A stretch of 64,000 nt of DNA from Mucilaginibacter gossypiicola (GTDB lineage Bacteria > Bacteroidota > Bacteroidia > Sphingobacteriales > Sphingobacteriaceae), in NCBI RefSeq assembly GCF_900110105.1, contig NZ_FOCL01000001.1, forward strand, positions 248,001 through 312,000, written 5' to 3'. The position numbers and the translations under genes are program-made. The notes beneath the pieces were generated by a model that saw only the letters and a program-made list of their open reading frames with translations, had not been told where the DNA came from and did not search any database. How positions within the stretch are numbered: the stretch's first letter is position 1; each line of letters starts with the position of its first letter. This document shows, piece by piece, positions 1 through 8,445 of this stretch.

Positions 1-2595
1 TCAAGTGATATTGGCTTTGGTTTAGGTGTTTCTGTTGCAGATATAAATCAAGATGGGTATCCCGATATTTATGTGTCTAACGATTTTTTTGAGCGTGATT
101 ATCTCTACATCAACCAAAAAAACGGGACTTTCAAAGAGGACATCCAAAATGAAACCGGTCACCTGAGCCTGGCGTCAATGGGATCGGACATTGCCGATAT
201 CAATAACGATGGGCAATATGATATTTTCACTACAGAGATGCTCCCCGAAGGTGATCAGCGGTTAAAAAAGATGACAGCGTTTGAATCCTACGACGTAATC
301 AAAGCAAAACAACGCGACGGCTATTATAACCAATACATGCAAAACTGCCTGCAGGTAAACAACGGCGATGGCACTTTCTCTGAAACCGCCTTTTATTCGG
401 GCGTAGCCGCTACCGACTGGAGCTGGGGCGCGCTGATGTTTGATATGGACAATGATGGCTGGAAAGATATCTTCGTATCAAACGGAATTTATAAGGACCT
501 TACCGATCAGGATTATATCGAGTTTTTAGGCAATCGCGATAATATGGCAAAGATTGCCGAAGGCAGGAAGAAGTTTGACTATAAGGATTTTACAGACAAA
601 ATGGGTTCGTCGCCCCAGTCAAACTATGCTTATTTAAATAACCACAACCTTACATTTACTAATAAATCGGCCGATTTTGGTTTGGATAAGCCGGGCTTCA
701 GCAATGGATCATCTTATGCTGATCTGGATAATGACGGCGATAACGATTTGGTTGTAAACAATGAAAACGCGCTGGTGTCCGTCTTTAAAAATAATGCCGA
801 AAAAAATGGGAATCATTACATTCAGTTAAAGTTAAAAGGAGCGGGGTTAAATACTTTTGGAGTAGGCGCTACTGTCAAAGTGTTTATGAAAGGTAGTTCA
901 CTCATTTATTATAATCAACCAACCCGTGGGTTCCAAAGCTGTACATCGCCTAATTTACTTACTATTGGTACTGGTAAATACAAATCAATTGATTCGGTAC
1001 AGGTGATTTGGCCAGGGAATAATTACCAGTTATTGAAAAGCGTCGCCGCAGATAAAGTTTACGTTATTAAGCAAGCTGACGCCAATTTGAAATATAACAG
1101 GACAAAGCCTCCTGTTAAACCAATGTTTGCCGATGTTACCAAATCAATATTTGATAGCATTCCGAGGCATAAAGAAGATGATTTTATCGACTTTGATAAT
1201 GAACGCCTGATGCTTCAGATGTTATCGACTGAAAACCCCTACATGGCAACCGGCGATGTAAATGGCGATGGACTGACTGATTTTTACTTCGGGAGCTCAA
1301 AAAATAGTTTTGCAGCCATCTATATCCAACAAAAAGATGGGCGATTTAAACAAACCATTCCCGATGATTTTAAAAAGCAAGGGTATCTTGAAAATGCAGG
1401 CGCTGTTTTTGGCGATTTTGATGGCGACGGCGACCAGGATCTGATCATAGGAGTAGGTGGCAATGCCGATGAAGCAGAAACCCCGATTTATAATCCGCGT
1501 TTTTTTGTGAATGATGGCAAGGGCAATTTTCATCGTGATCCTGAAAGGACGTTACACGCTGCTGTTAATGCTTCGGTAATTGTTTCGGCAGATTATGACG
1601 GCGACGGCAAGCCCGACGTCTTTGTTGGCGGCAGGAGCGTGCCCGGCCTTTATGGTTGCTCGCCCCAATCATTTGTTTTTCATAATAATGGTAATGGGCA
1701 TTTTACGGATGTATCCAAAGCAGTGTTAGGCAATGATACAAAACTGGGAATGGTAACAGCTGCCAAATGGGCCGATATTGACAACAATGGTTCACCCGAT
1801 TTGATAGTAGCAGGTAACTGGATGGGGATCCGGATCTTCAAGAACAATAAGGGAAAGTTTACTGAAGATAAGCAACTGGCCAATTACAAAGGCTGGTGGA
1901 GCAGCCTGGAAGTTGCCGATGTAGATGGGGACGGTATACTTGATATTATTGGCGGCAACATTGGTCTTAATTCAAAATTCAGGGCGTCATTTGATCAACC
2001 GATGGAAGTTCACGTAAAGGATTTTGATAATAACGGCACTAAGGAATGTGTAACCTCCATGTACAAAAGCGATGGTGTAAACTATGTTTTTCATATGAAG
2101 CCCGATCTGGTAGGCCAGATGCCCATCCTCAAAAAACGATTCCTGCGCTATATCGACTATGCAGGCAAGCCGTTTAACGAAGTATTTACGGCAGATATGC
2201 TTGATGGCGCCGAAACACACCAGATGAACTTCCTGGCTTCGGCAGTATTCTTTAACAAAGGCGGAAAGTTTAACTGTAAACCATTGCCAGCCCATGCACA
2301 ACTATCTATGGTAAATACTATTTTATGTGCCGATATTGATAATACAGGGACTAAGAAAATCATATTAGGCGGCAATTTTTATGGCTTTAAGCCCGAAGTC
2401 GGGCGGCTTGATGCTAACCATGGTCAGGTTTATCAGTACGCAAAAAATGGGTTTACTTATTTTTCGGCTGCTCAAACCGGCCTTAGTTTAAACGGCCAGG
2501 TACGCTCATCAGCAGCTATAAAAAATGCGGCAGGTAGAAATTATTACCTGTTTGGCATTAATGATGAACCGCTTAAAGCTTATGAACTTCGCTAA
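1..2595 (+). CDS. FG-GAP/VCBS repeat protein with ASPIC/UnbV domain (5' end missing)
   Basis: The reading frame is open from the first base, and the bases before the first GTG (position 73) already encode an FG-GAP repeat (DINQDGYPDIYV). The gene therefore starts outside the window and 864 residues of it are visible. It carries many calcium-binding DxDxDG motifs (DMDNDGWKD, DLDNDGDND, DFDGDGDQD, DYDGDGKPD, DVDGDGILD), which form beta-propeller blades. An ASPIC/UnbV-like segment lies near visible residues 280-345 (NTFGVGATVKVF ... VQVIWPGNNY). In Bacteroidota such proteins are exported or lipid-anchored surface proteins, often next to SusC/SusD genes; their exact role is unknown and carbohydrate binding is only presumed. 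It is a close paralogue of the next gene, whose start overlaps its stop by 14 bases, so the two are probably co-transcribed. No signal peptide can be judged because the N terminus is missing. Confidence 0.9.
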   Translation, partial: SSDIGFGLGVSVADINQDGYPDIYVSNDFFERDYLYINQKNGTFKEDIQNETGHLSLASMGSDIADINNDGQYDIFTTEMLPEGDQRLKKMTAFESYDVIKAKQRDGYYNQYMQNCLQVNNGDGTFSETAFYSGVAATDWSWGALMFDMDNDGWKDIFVSNGIYKDLTDQDYIEFLGNRDNMAKIAEGRKKFDYKDFTDKMGSSPQSNYAYLNNHNLTFTNKSADFGLDKPGFSNGSSYADLDNDGDNDLVVNNENALVSVFKNNAEKNGNHYIQLKLKGAGLNTFGVGATVKVFMKGSSLIYYNQPTRGFQSCTSPNLLTIGTGKYKSIDSVQVIWPGNNYQLLKSVAADKVYVIKQADANLKYNRTKPPVKPMFADVTKSIFDSIPRHKEDDFIDFDNERLMLQMLSTENPYMATGDVNGDGLTDFYFGSSKNSFAAIYIQQKDGRFKQTIPDDFKKQGYLENAGAVFGDFDGDGDQDLIIGVGGNADEAETPIYNPRFFVNDGKGNFHRDPERTLHAAVNASVIVSADYDGDGKPDVFVGGRSVPGLYGCSPQSFVFHNNGNGHFTDVSKAVLGNDTKLGMVTAAKWADIDNNGSPDLIVAGNWMGIRIFKNNKGKFTEDKQLANYKGWWSSLEVADVDGDGILDIIGGNIGLNSKFRASFDQPMEVHVKDFDNNGTKECVTSMYKSDGVNYVFHMKPDLVGQMPILKKRFLRYIDYAGKPFNEVFTADMLDGAETHQMNFLASAVFFNKGGKFNCKPLPAHAQLSMVNTILCADIDNTGTKKIILGGNFYGFKPEVGRLDANHGQVYQYAKNGFTYFSAAQTGLSLNGQVRSSAAIKNAAGRNYYLFGINDEPLKAYELR

Positions 2596-5500
2596 TACCA
2601 ATTTAATGCTGTCTGCCAAATATACTTTTAGATATCTTTTTATACTGTTAAGCATTGGTTTAGTGGGCTTGTTTTCCTGTAAGCCTAAAAAAAGTGGAGA
2701 GACCGTATTTAAGTTGCTTCCGGCTAATGAAACAGGAGTAACCTTCGTCAATAGAAATGTAGTATCAGATTCGGTTAATATTTTAGACTACCTGTATTTT
2801 TACAACGGGGCAGGAGTAGCCACTGCCGATTTTAACAATGATGGCCTGCCCGATCTGTATTTTGTATCAAACCAGGGGCCGAATAAACTTTATCTGAACA
2901 AAGGCGGGATGAAGTTTGAGGATATTACAGATAAAGCCGGTGTTGCCGGTACTGGTAACTGGAAAACCGGGGTAATAGTAGTTGATATCAATGGCGATGG
3001 GCTTAAGGATATTTATGTAAGTGTAGTTTCTGGTTATAAAACTTTTAAAGGGAAAAATCAGCTTTATATCAATAACGGCAACCTGACTTTTACCGAAAGT
3101 GCAGCTAAATATGGGCTCGATTTCGCGGGGCTCTCAACTCAGGTCTCTTTTTTTGATTATGATAAAGATGGCGACCTGGATATGTTCTTGCTTACTTCAT
3201 CAGTACACAGCAATGATACTTACGGTGATTCTACCCAGCGGTTTAAATACAGTCATGATGCCGGCGACCACCTTTTCAGAAATGATAACGGGCATTTTAC
3301 AGATGTAACAGCCGGTTCGGGTATTTATTCGGCTCCGATCGGTTATGGCTTGGGAGTAAGTATTGGAGATTTGAATAACGATGGTTGGGACGATATTTAT
3401 GTAAGTAACGACTTTTTTGAGCAGGACTACTATTACGTTAACCAACATAACGGCACGTTTAAGGAGAAATTGAAAAGTGCTTTTGGCCATACCAGCCTGT
3501 TTTCGATGGGCAATACCATCAGCGATATCAATAAGGACGGGCATCTGGATGTACTCAGCACAGATATGCTTCCCGAAGAGATGAAGGTACTTCGCTCAAC
3601 AATAAATGATGAATCATTGGATATTTATAATCAGGAAGTAAATGCCGGATTTTACTATCAATACTCAAAAAACTGTCTGCAACTGAACGTAGGTAATGGT
3701 AATAAGTTTGTCGACTTAAGTTTATACAGCGGTGTTTCAGCTACGGATTGGACCTGGTCGCCATTGATCCAGGACTTTGATATGGATGGCACGAAGGATA
3801 TGTTCTTTTCTAACGGTATCAAACGCCGCCTCAATGATATGGATTACCTGAAATACCTTGGTGATCCTACGGTTATGCAGGCCTACAAAGAAAATCGCGT
3901 ATTTGACAAGGAAAAGATCAACAAAATGCCCGAAGGAGGGGTTCACAATTACTTTTATCGCGGAGGAGATAAGTTAAAGTTTACCGATGAATCATCGGCT
4001 AACGATATGAACCAAGCATCGATATCCGCGGGCGCCGTAGCTGTTGATCTGGACAATGACGGCGATCTTGATATGGTAACCAATAACATGGATGAGCCGG
4101 CTTTTATCTATAAAAATACAACAATTGAAAGCCATAAAGAAAACAAGCCTTCTTATCTTAACTATGCCGTAAAGTATAACCCTTTGAATCGTGATGGTAT
4201 CGGTACCAAATTTTTCCTGAAATCAAAAAAACATATCGATCACCAGGAAATACAAACCAGTAACGCTTATGAGAGCAATTTAAACAATGAACTGCTATTC
4301 ACATTTGCTCCGGATGATAAACCGGAATCGCTATTGGTAGTATGGCCGGACAATAGCTATCAGGTGATCAAAGATTTTAAGCCCGGACAGAAGATGATTA
4401 TAAGTTATAATGCACAGATAGTTGACAGGAAACCAGTAGCCGGGGTTATAGATGGCTTCATTAGCGATAAAAAACAGTTCGATTATAAGTCTGTGCAATC
4501 AAAACTTTTGGCCACAGTTAAAACGTTTGATACACCAGATTTTAACTACTACTCACTTTTACCGCATACCTATTTGCAACATACACCTGCAGTTGCTGTA
4601 GCCGATGTGAATAATGACGGCATGGACGATATTTATGTAGGGGGCATAGCAGATGAGGAAAAGTACATACTTGCGGGCAATAAATCTGGCGGCTTCAACA
4701 AAATAAGGGTGCCATTATTTGATCAAGACAAGAATACCGCCGATGAACAGGCTGTATGGGCGGATGTAAATAATGACAGCAAACCTGATTTGATTGTGAT
4801 CAGCGCTAATCATCCGTTTTTGGAAACAGAAAAGTTGGTTCAGCCACGGTTATATTTAAATAAAGGCAATTTTCAGTTTGAATATAAGCCGCTACCAAAA
4901 ATTAATTACCAGGCATCAAAAATTACCTCGTTTGATTTTAACGGGGACGGCTTGAACGATATTTTATTAACAAGTGCCGTTTCATTTAAAGACTATACTG
5001 CTGTTGTTCCTTCTGCAATTTTAATTAATAAAGGCAACGGAATATTTGAAATAAGCCATGATAAAGCATTTGATGAAATTACTAACCTGCAGTACGTTAC
5101 CAGTATAACTACAAGCGACATTGACAATAACGGCAAACCAGATCTGTTGATTACGGCCGAGTGGCAACCTGTTTATATCTTCCTAAACGACGGAAAAAAA
5201 CTGAAGCGCTTTTCGTCGCAGATTTTAGATAAGGAAAAAGGCTGGTGGCAATCGGCAATGATAACTGATGTTGATGGCGATGGTAAGGCCGACCTCATTG
5301 CGGGTAACTGGGGTTTAAACAATAAGTATAACGTTACGCCCGACCAACCCTTGTTTGCCTATAATACTGATCTGGATAAAGACGGAAAAAACGACTTGAT
5401 CCTATCGTACTTTTATAAAGATTTGTATTATCCATTCCGTCCCAAAAATGACTTGGAACAGGAGTTGCCATACCTTAAAAAAGAATGGCTTAGCTATCAA

Positions 5501-5923
5501 AAAATGGCCGACAAAACCACTTCCGAAATATTCAAAGACAAATTGGACGATACTAAGCGCCTAAGCGTAAATCAGTTTAACAGTATTTTTGTAAGTGACG
5601 TATTGCATACGGCCTCCGTTAGGCCGCTACCTTATTTGTACCAGCAAGCCCCAATTAAATCAATACTAAAAGATGATGGTGGCAATATGTTACTTAATGG
5701 AAACTTTTGGGGAGTGGTACCTTATGAAGGCAAGTACGATGCGCTTGGCTTAGTGACACTTCGTTATAATAAAAATAACGGGGTATTTGAAAATCCGGCT
5801 TACCTGGTAAATTCTTCATTCAATTTCCAGGAGCTTAGTAATGTAACACCACTTAAAACCGTTAATTTAAATAGCTATTTGATAGTTACTTATGATGGCA
5901 GGCTGATGTTGGTAAACCAATAG
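2582..5923 (+). CDS. FG-GAP/VCBS repeat lipoprotein with ASPIC/UnbV domain
   Basis: Full-length paralogue of the preceding gene, about 1113 residues. I chose the ATG at 2582; the ATG at 2606 is equally possible and leaves a cleaner lipoprotein signal (hydrophobic stretch ending GLFSC, then KPKK). A longer frame back to 2525 only overlaps the upstream gene and lacks a signal. At least ten FG-GAP/calcium motifs are visible, for example DFNNDGLPDLYF, DINGDGLKDIYV, DLNNDGWDDIYV, DVNNDGMDDIYV and DVDGDGKADLIAGNWG. An ASPIC/UnbV-like region sits in the middle (DGIGTKFFLKSK ... LLVVWPDNSYQV). The likely location is the outer membrane facing outward, by the lipobox and family habit. Tandem ASPIC genes usually accompany glycan-uptake loci, which agrees with the glycoside-active genes just downstream. 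The next gene is convergent with one base between the two stops. Confidence 0.9.
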   Translation: MNFANTNLMLSAKYTFRYLFILLSIGLVGLFSCKPKKSGETVFKLLPANETGVTFVNRNVVSDSVNILDYLYFYNGAGVATADFNNDGLPDLYFVSNQGPNKLYLNKGGMKFEDITDKAGVAGTGNWKTGVIVVDINGDGLKDIYVSVVSGYKTFKGKNQLYINNGNLTFTESAAKYGLDFAGLSTQVSFFDYDKDGDLDMFLLTSSVHSNDTYGDSTQRFKYSHDAGDHLFRNDNGHFTDVTAGSGIYSAPIGYGLGVSIGDLNNDGWDDIYVSNDFFEQDYYYVNQHNGTFKEKLKSAFGHTSLFSMGNTISDINKDGHLDVLSTDMLPEEMKVLRSTINDESLDIYNQEVNAGFYYQYSKNCLQLNVGNGNKFVDLSLYSGVSATDWTWSPLIQDFDMDGTKDMFFSNGIKRRLNDMDYLKYLGDPTVMQAYKENRVFDKEKINKMPEGGVHNYFYRGGDKLKFTDESSANDMNQASISAGAVAVDLDNDGDLDMVTNNMDEPAFIYKNTTIESHKENKPSYLNYAVKYNPLNRDGIGTKFFLKSKKHIDHQEIQTSNAYESNLNNELLFTFAPDDKPESLLVVWPDNSYQVIKDFKPGQKMIISYNAQIVDRKPVAGVIDGFISDKKQFDYKSVQSKLLATVKTFDTPDFNYYSLLPHTYLQHTPAVAVADVNNDGMDDIYVGGIADEEKYILAGNKSGGFNKIRVPLFDQDKNTADEQAVWADVNNDSKPDLIVISANHPFLETEKLVQPRLYLNKGNFQFEYKPLPKINYQASKITSFDFNGDGLNDILLTSAVSFKDYTAVVPSAILINKGNGIFEISHDKAFDEITNLQYVTSITTSDIDNNGKPDLLITAEWQPVYIFLNDGKKLKRFSSQILDKEKGWWQSAMITDVDGDGKADLIAGNWGLNNKYNVTPDQPLFAYNTDLDKDGKNDLILSYFYKDLYYPFRPKNDLEQELPYLKKEWLSYQKMADKTTSEIFKDKLDDTKRLSVNQFNSIFVSDVLHTASVRPLPYLYQQAPIKSILKDDGGNMLLNGNFWGVVPYEGKYDALGLVTLRYNKNNGVFENPAYLVNSSFNFQELSNVTPLKTVNLNSYLIVTYDGRLMLVNQ

Positions 5924-5924
5924 A

Positions 5925-6845
5925 TTAAAAAATGGGATAATATACTTTTGTTATCCATTTAGCAGTGTCTTTTTCGGCAGAGCGGTCTGTTATTAGCGAT
6001 TCGAATGGCATTGCCGGAGATACCAGACGGTGGTCTTTCAAATATATTTTCATCTGCGCCAAAGCATCCTTTACAGTACTTGATCCGCCTTTTACATCGG
6101 CTACTAACAAGTTAGCTCCTCCGGGTATATATTTTATAGCTGTGGTTGCTGATGGAACTACTTTCTTATTGATCGGGATGGCAATAGTTACCTGGTATTG
6201 TTTTTCATTGATCATTGTTATGTTCATCATTGGGCAATTAGTTTCCTTTACCCCTTTATCATTTGCTTGTTTCTTTAGATCGCCAATTGTGGTGTAAATA
6301 TCAGAAATTGAAGGAAAGGTATTTGATAGTTTGGTTGAGGTAATTAAAACGGTGTCTTGCGCTGCTTTTAAATATATTTTGTAACCATAGGCATTTTTTT
6401 CATCCTCTAAAAAATACTTTAGATGTTTTGAAATCGCCGTTATTTGTTTTTCAATCCCGGATAATTTGAAGTTGTCAATTACGGGAGGAATGCTTCCTGC
6501 GCCATTTTTTTTGATGACGCTCCAGGTAATTTTAACTTCACCTTCATTGATCAGCAGGTAATTAACTGTACAGTTAAGGTTCAATTTGCCTCTTCGAAGC
6601 GTAAGTTGGGCGCCGCTATTGATTAGTTTATCGATAGTGAAATCAATATCGTTGTAGCGATAACGTGTGGCACTTATTTTAGTTCCGGGCCACCATTTAT
6701 CCCAATTGTTTTGATTAGTTAAAAATTTTGAAGTAACAGCATCTGAGGCCTCAATAGTTATATCATAATTGAATTTTATTTTGGATGGGATAAAACAGAA
6801 AACGACAACTATCAATAATAAAATAATAAGAACTTTCTTCTTCAT
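5925..6845 (-). CDS. Membrane-anchored SRPBCC / GyrI-like domain protein
   Basis: Protein of 306 residues. I placed the start at the ATG at 6845, where MKKKVLIILL begins a single N-terminal membrane anchor; the frame extends upstream to 6977 but that stretch is compositionally odd and would bury the anchor. The middle part (NWDKWWPG followed by a long beta-rich region) resembles the SRPBCC/START-like fold, a hydrophobic ligand pocket. The last hundred or so residues (from about NCPMMNITM to the C terminus KVYYPIF) resemble a GyrI-like or AraC-type effector-binding domain. The pairing of these two ligand-binding folds behind one membrane helix is known in Bacteroidota, with no established function. 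The gene is convergent with the ASPIC gene and diverges from the PAP2 lipoprotein gene. Confidence 0.7.
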   Translation of the reverse strand: MKKKVLIILLLIVVVFCFIPSKIKFNYDITIEASDAVTSKFLTNQNNWDKWWPGTKISATRYRYNDIDFTIDKLINSGAQLTLRRGKLNLNCTVNYLLINEGEVKITWSVIKKNGAGSIPPVIDNFKLSGIEKQITAISKHLKYFLEDEKNAYGYKIYLKAAQDTVLITSTKLSNTFPSISDIYTTIGDLKKQANDKGVKETNCPMMNITMINEKQYQVTIAIPINKKVVPSATTAIKYIPGGANLLVADVKGGSSTVKDALAQMKIYLKDHRLVSPAMPFESLITDRSAEKDTAKWITKVYYPIF

Positions 6846-7085
6846 GGGTTTATAAAACACGGATATAAGGGATGATAAATTTAATGATATTGTATCATTT
6901 GTAATGTATTTGGATGCCAAAAAATACATTTTTGTGAACATGAAAAAAGTGCATGTTTCATAAAAAAACAAACACAATTACGCGCTTCTGTTAGAAAAAA
7001 AAGCTTATATTGGCTGTTGAGCAATTAAAAAAGCTGATAGCATTCTCCCTATAGATATGCCTGGCTTTTAACCTATTTATAACTT

Positions 7086-8414
7086 ATGAGATACTTTTTA
7101 CTTTGCCTTGCCGGAGGGTTATTTTTGTTTGCATCCTGTAAAAAAGCCGATTATAAAAAAGTAATCCACGATCCCGAACTTTACCGCCAAACCGTTAAAA
7201 AGTTAAATGACATCGTACTTGAAAATAACTTTCCGCCTGTAACAGCTTCCCGTAATTATGTATACGCCAATATCGCTGCATATGAAGTTATTGCTTCCGG
7301 CGATCCGGAACATTTTAAATCCTTATCCGGGCAAATAAAACACCTTCCTGCCGTACCTAAAGCACCAAAAGATACTGCTGTTGATTATCAGTTTGCCTCA
7401 CTGCTTGCCTTTTGTACCGTTGGCAACGCAGTAACATTTCCTGAAGGAAGTATGGATCAATATGTTGACGAACTTAAAAAGAAAGCTAAAGATGCAGGTA
7501 TGCCGTCGGATTTGTTTGAAGGCTCTGTAAATTATGCCGGTAAAGTGGCTAAATTTATATTGAAGTGGAGCAAAGGCGATCACTATGCACAAACACGTTC
7601 GGCAAGTAAATATACTGTGAAACAGCAGGATGGCCGCTGGATCCCAACTCCGCCTATGTATGCTCAGGCCCTTGAGGCACATTGGGGCGAGATCAGGCCG
7701 ATGGTGCTGGATTCAACAGCTCAGTTTATCCCACCCAATCCGCCGGTGTTTAATGTTAAAGATCACAATAGCCCTTTTTATAAGCAAGCCCTTGAGGTTA
7801 AACAAATAGTTGACAGTTTAACCAAAGAAGAAAAACATCAGGCCGATTTTTGGGATGACAATGCTTTTAAACTCAATGTGGTTGGCCATGCGTCGTTTGC
7901 AACCAAAAAGTTTTCGCCGGGAGGGCATTGGATGAATATAACCGCTATAGGCACACGTGGCAAAAAGTTTGATTTTGGTACTACAGTTAGCGTTTATACC
8001 GAAACCTCAATTGCACTGTTCGATGGCTTTATCAATTGCTGGTATCTTAAATATCGTTCAAATTATGTAAGGCCTGAAACTATAATTACCAAGTATATTG
8101 ATGCCGATTGGCGTCCTTATATCCAAACACCGCCATTCCCTGAGTACAGCAGCGGTCACGCCGTGATTTCTTCAGCGGCTGCAGAAGTGCTTACCGATCG
8201 TATTGGTGATGATTTTGCTTATACAGATTCATCAGAAATGGAGTTCGGAATTGCCCCGCTATCTTTTAAGTCATTTCGCGAGGCAGCAAAATCAGCCTCT
8301 ATGTCAAGGGTAATGGGGGGGATTCATTTTAAGAATGCCTGTATCATAGGTACTAAACAAGGAGCTGAAATAGGACAGCTGGTTATAAAAAAATTACAAT
8401 TGAAAGTTAAGTAG
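7086..8414 (+). CDS. PAP2 / vanadium-dependent haloperoxidase-like lipoprotein
   Basis: Lipoprotein of 442 residues (lipobox FASC, then KKADYKK). The C-terminal half has the phosphate/vanadate pocket motifs of the PAP2 superfamily: YVRPET (first basic motif), EYSSGH with His358, and SRVMGGIHF with Arg408 and His414. Relatives in Bacteroidota are annotated as vanadium-dependent haloperoxidases or lipid-phosphate phosphatases; which reaction this one performs cannot be told. One detail differs from what I recall of most relatives: the acidic residue expected four positions after the second histidine (H-F-x-x-D) is alanine here (HFKNA). It likely acts in the periplasm or at the outer membrane. 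It lies 31 bases ahead of the GH65 gene on the same strand. ASPIC proteins, this family and GH65 enzymes recur together in Bacteroidota, which suggests a joint role that is not defined. Confidence 0.8.
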   Translation: MRYFLLCLAGGLFLFASCKKADYKKVIHDPELYRQTVKKLNDIVLENNFPPVTASRNYVYANIAAYEVIASGDPEHFKSLSGQIKHLPAVPKAPKDTAVDYQFASLLAFCTVGNAVTFPEGSMDQYVDELKKKAKDAGMPSDLFEGSVNYAGKVAKFILKWSKGDHYAQTRSASKYTVKQQDGRWIPTPPMYAQALEAHWGEIRPMVLDSTAQFIPPNPPVFNVKDHNSPFYKQALEVKQIVDSLTKEEKHQADFWDDNAFKLNVVGHASFATKKFSPGGHWMNITAIGTRGKKFDFGTTVSVYTETSIALFDGFINCWYLKYRSNYVRPETIITKYIDADWRPYIQTPPFPEYSSGHAVISSAAAEVLTDRIGDDFAYTDSSEMEFGIAPLSFKSFREAAKSASMSRVMGGIHFKNACIIGTKQGAEIGQLVIKKLQLKVK

Positions 8415-8445
8415 CATTTTAATTATTTAATTTAAAATACTGATT

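Noticed and set aside
6846..6977. Longer start of the SRPBCC/GyrI-like gene
   Set aside because: It would put 44 odd residues in front of a typical membrane anchor; the ATG at 6845 fits better.
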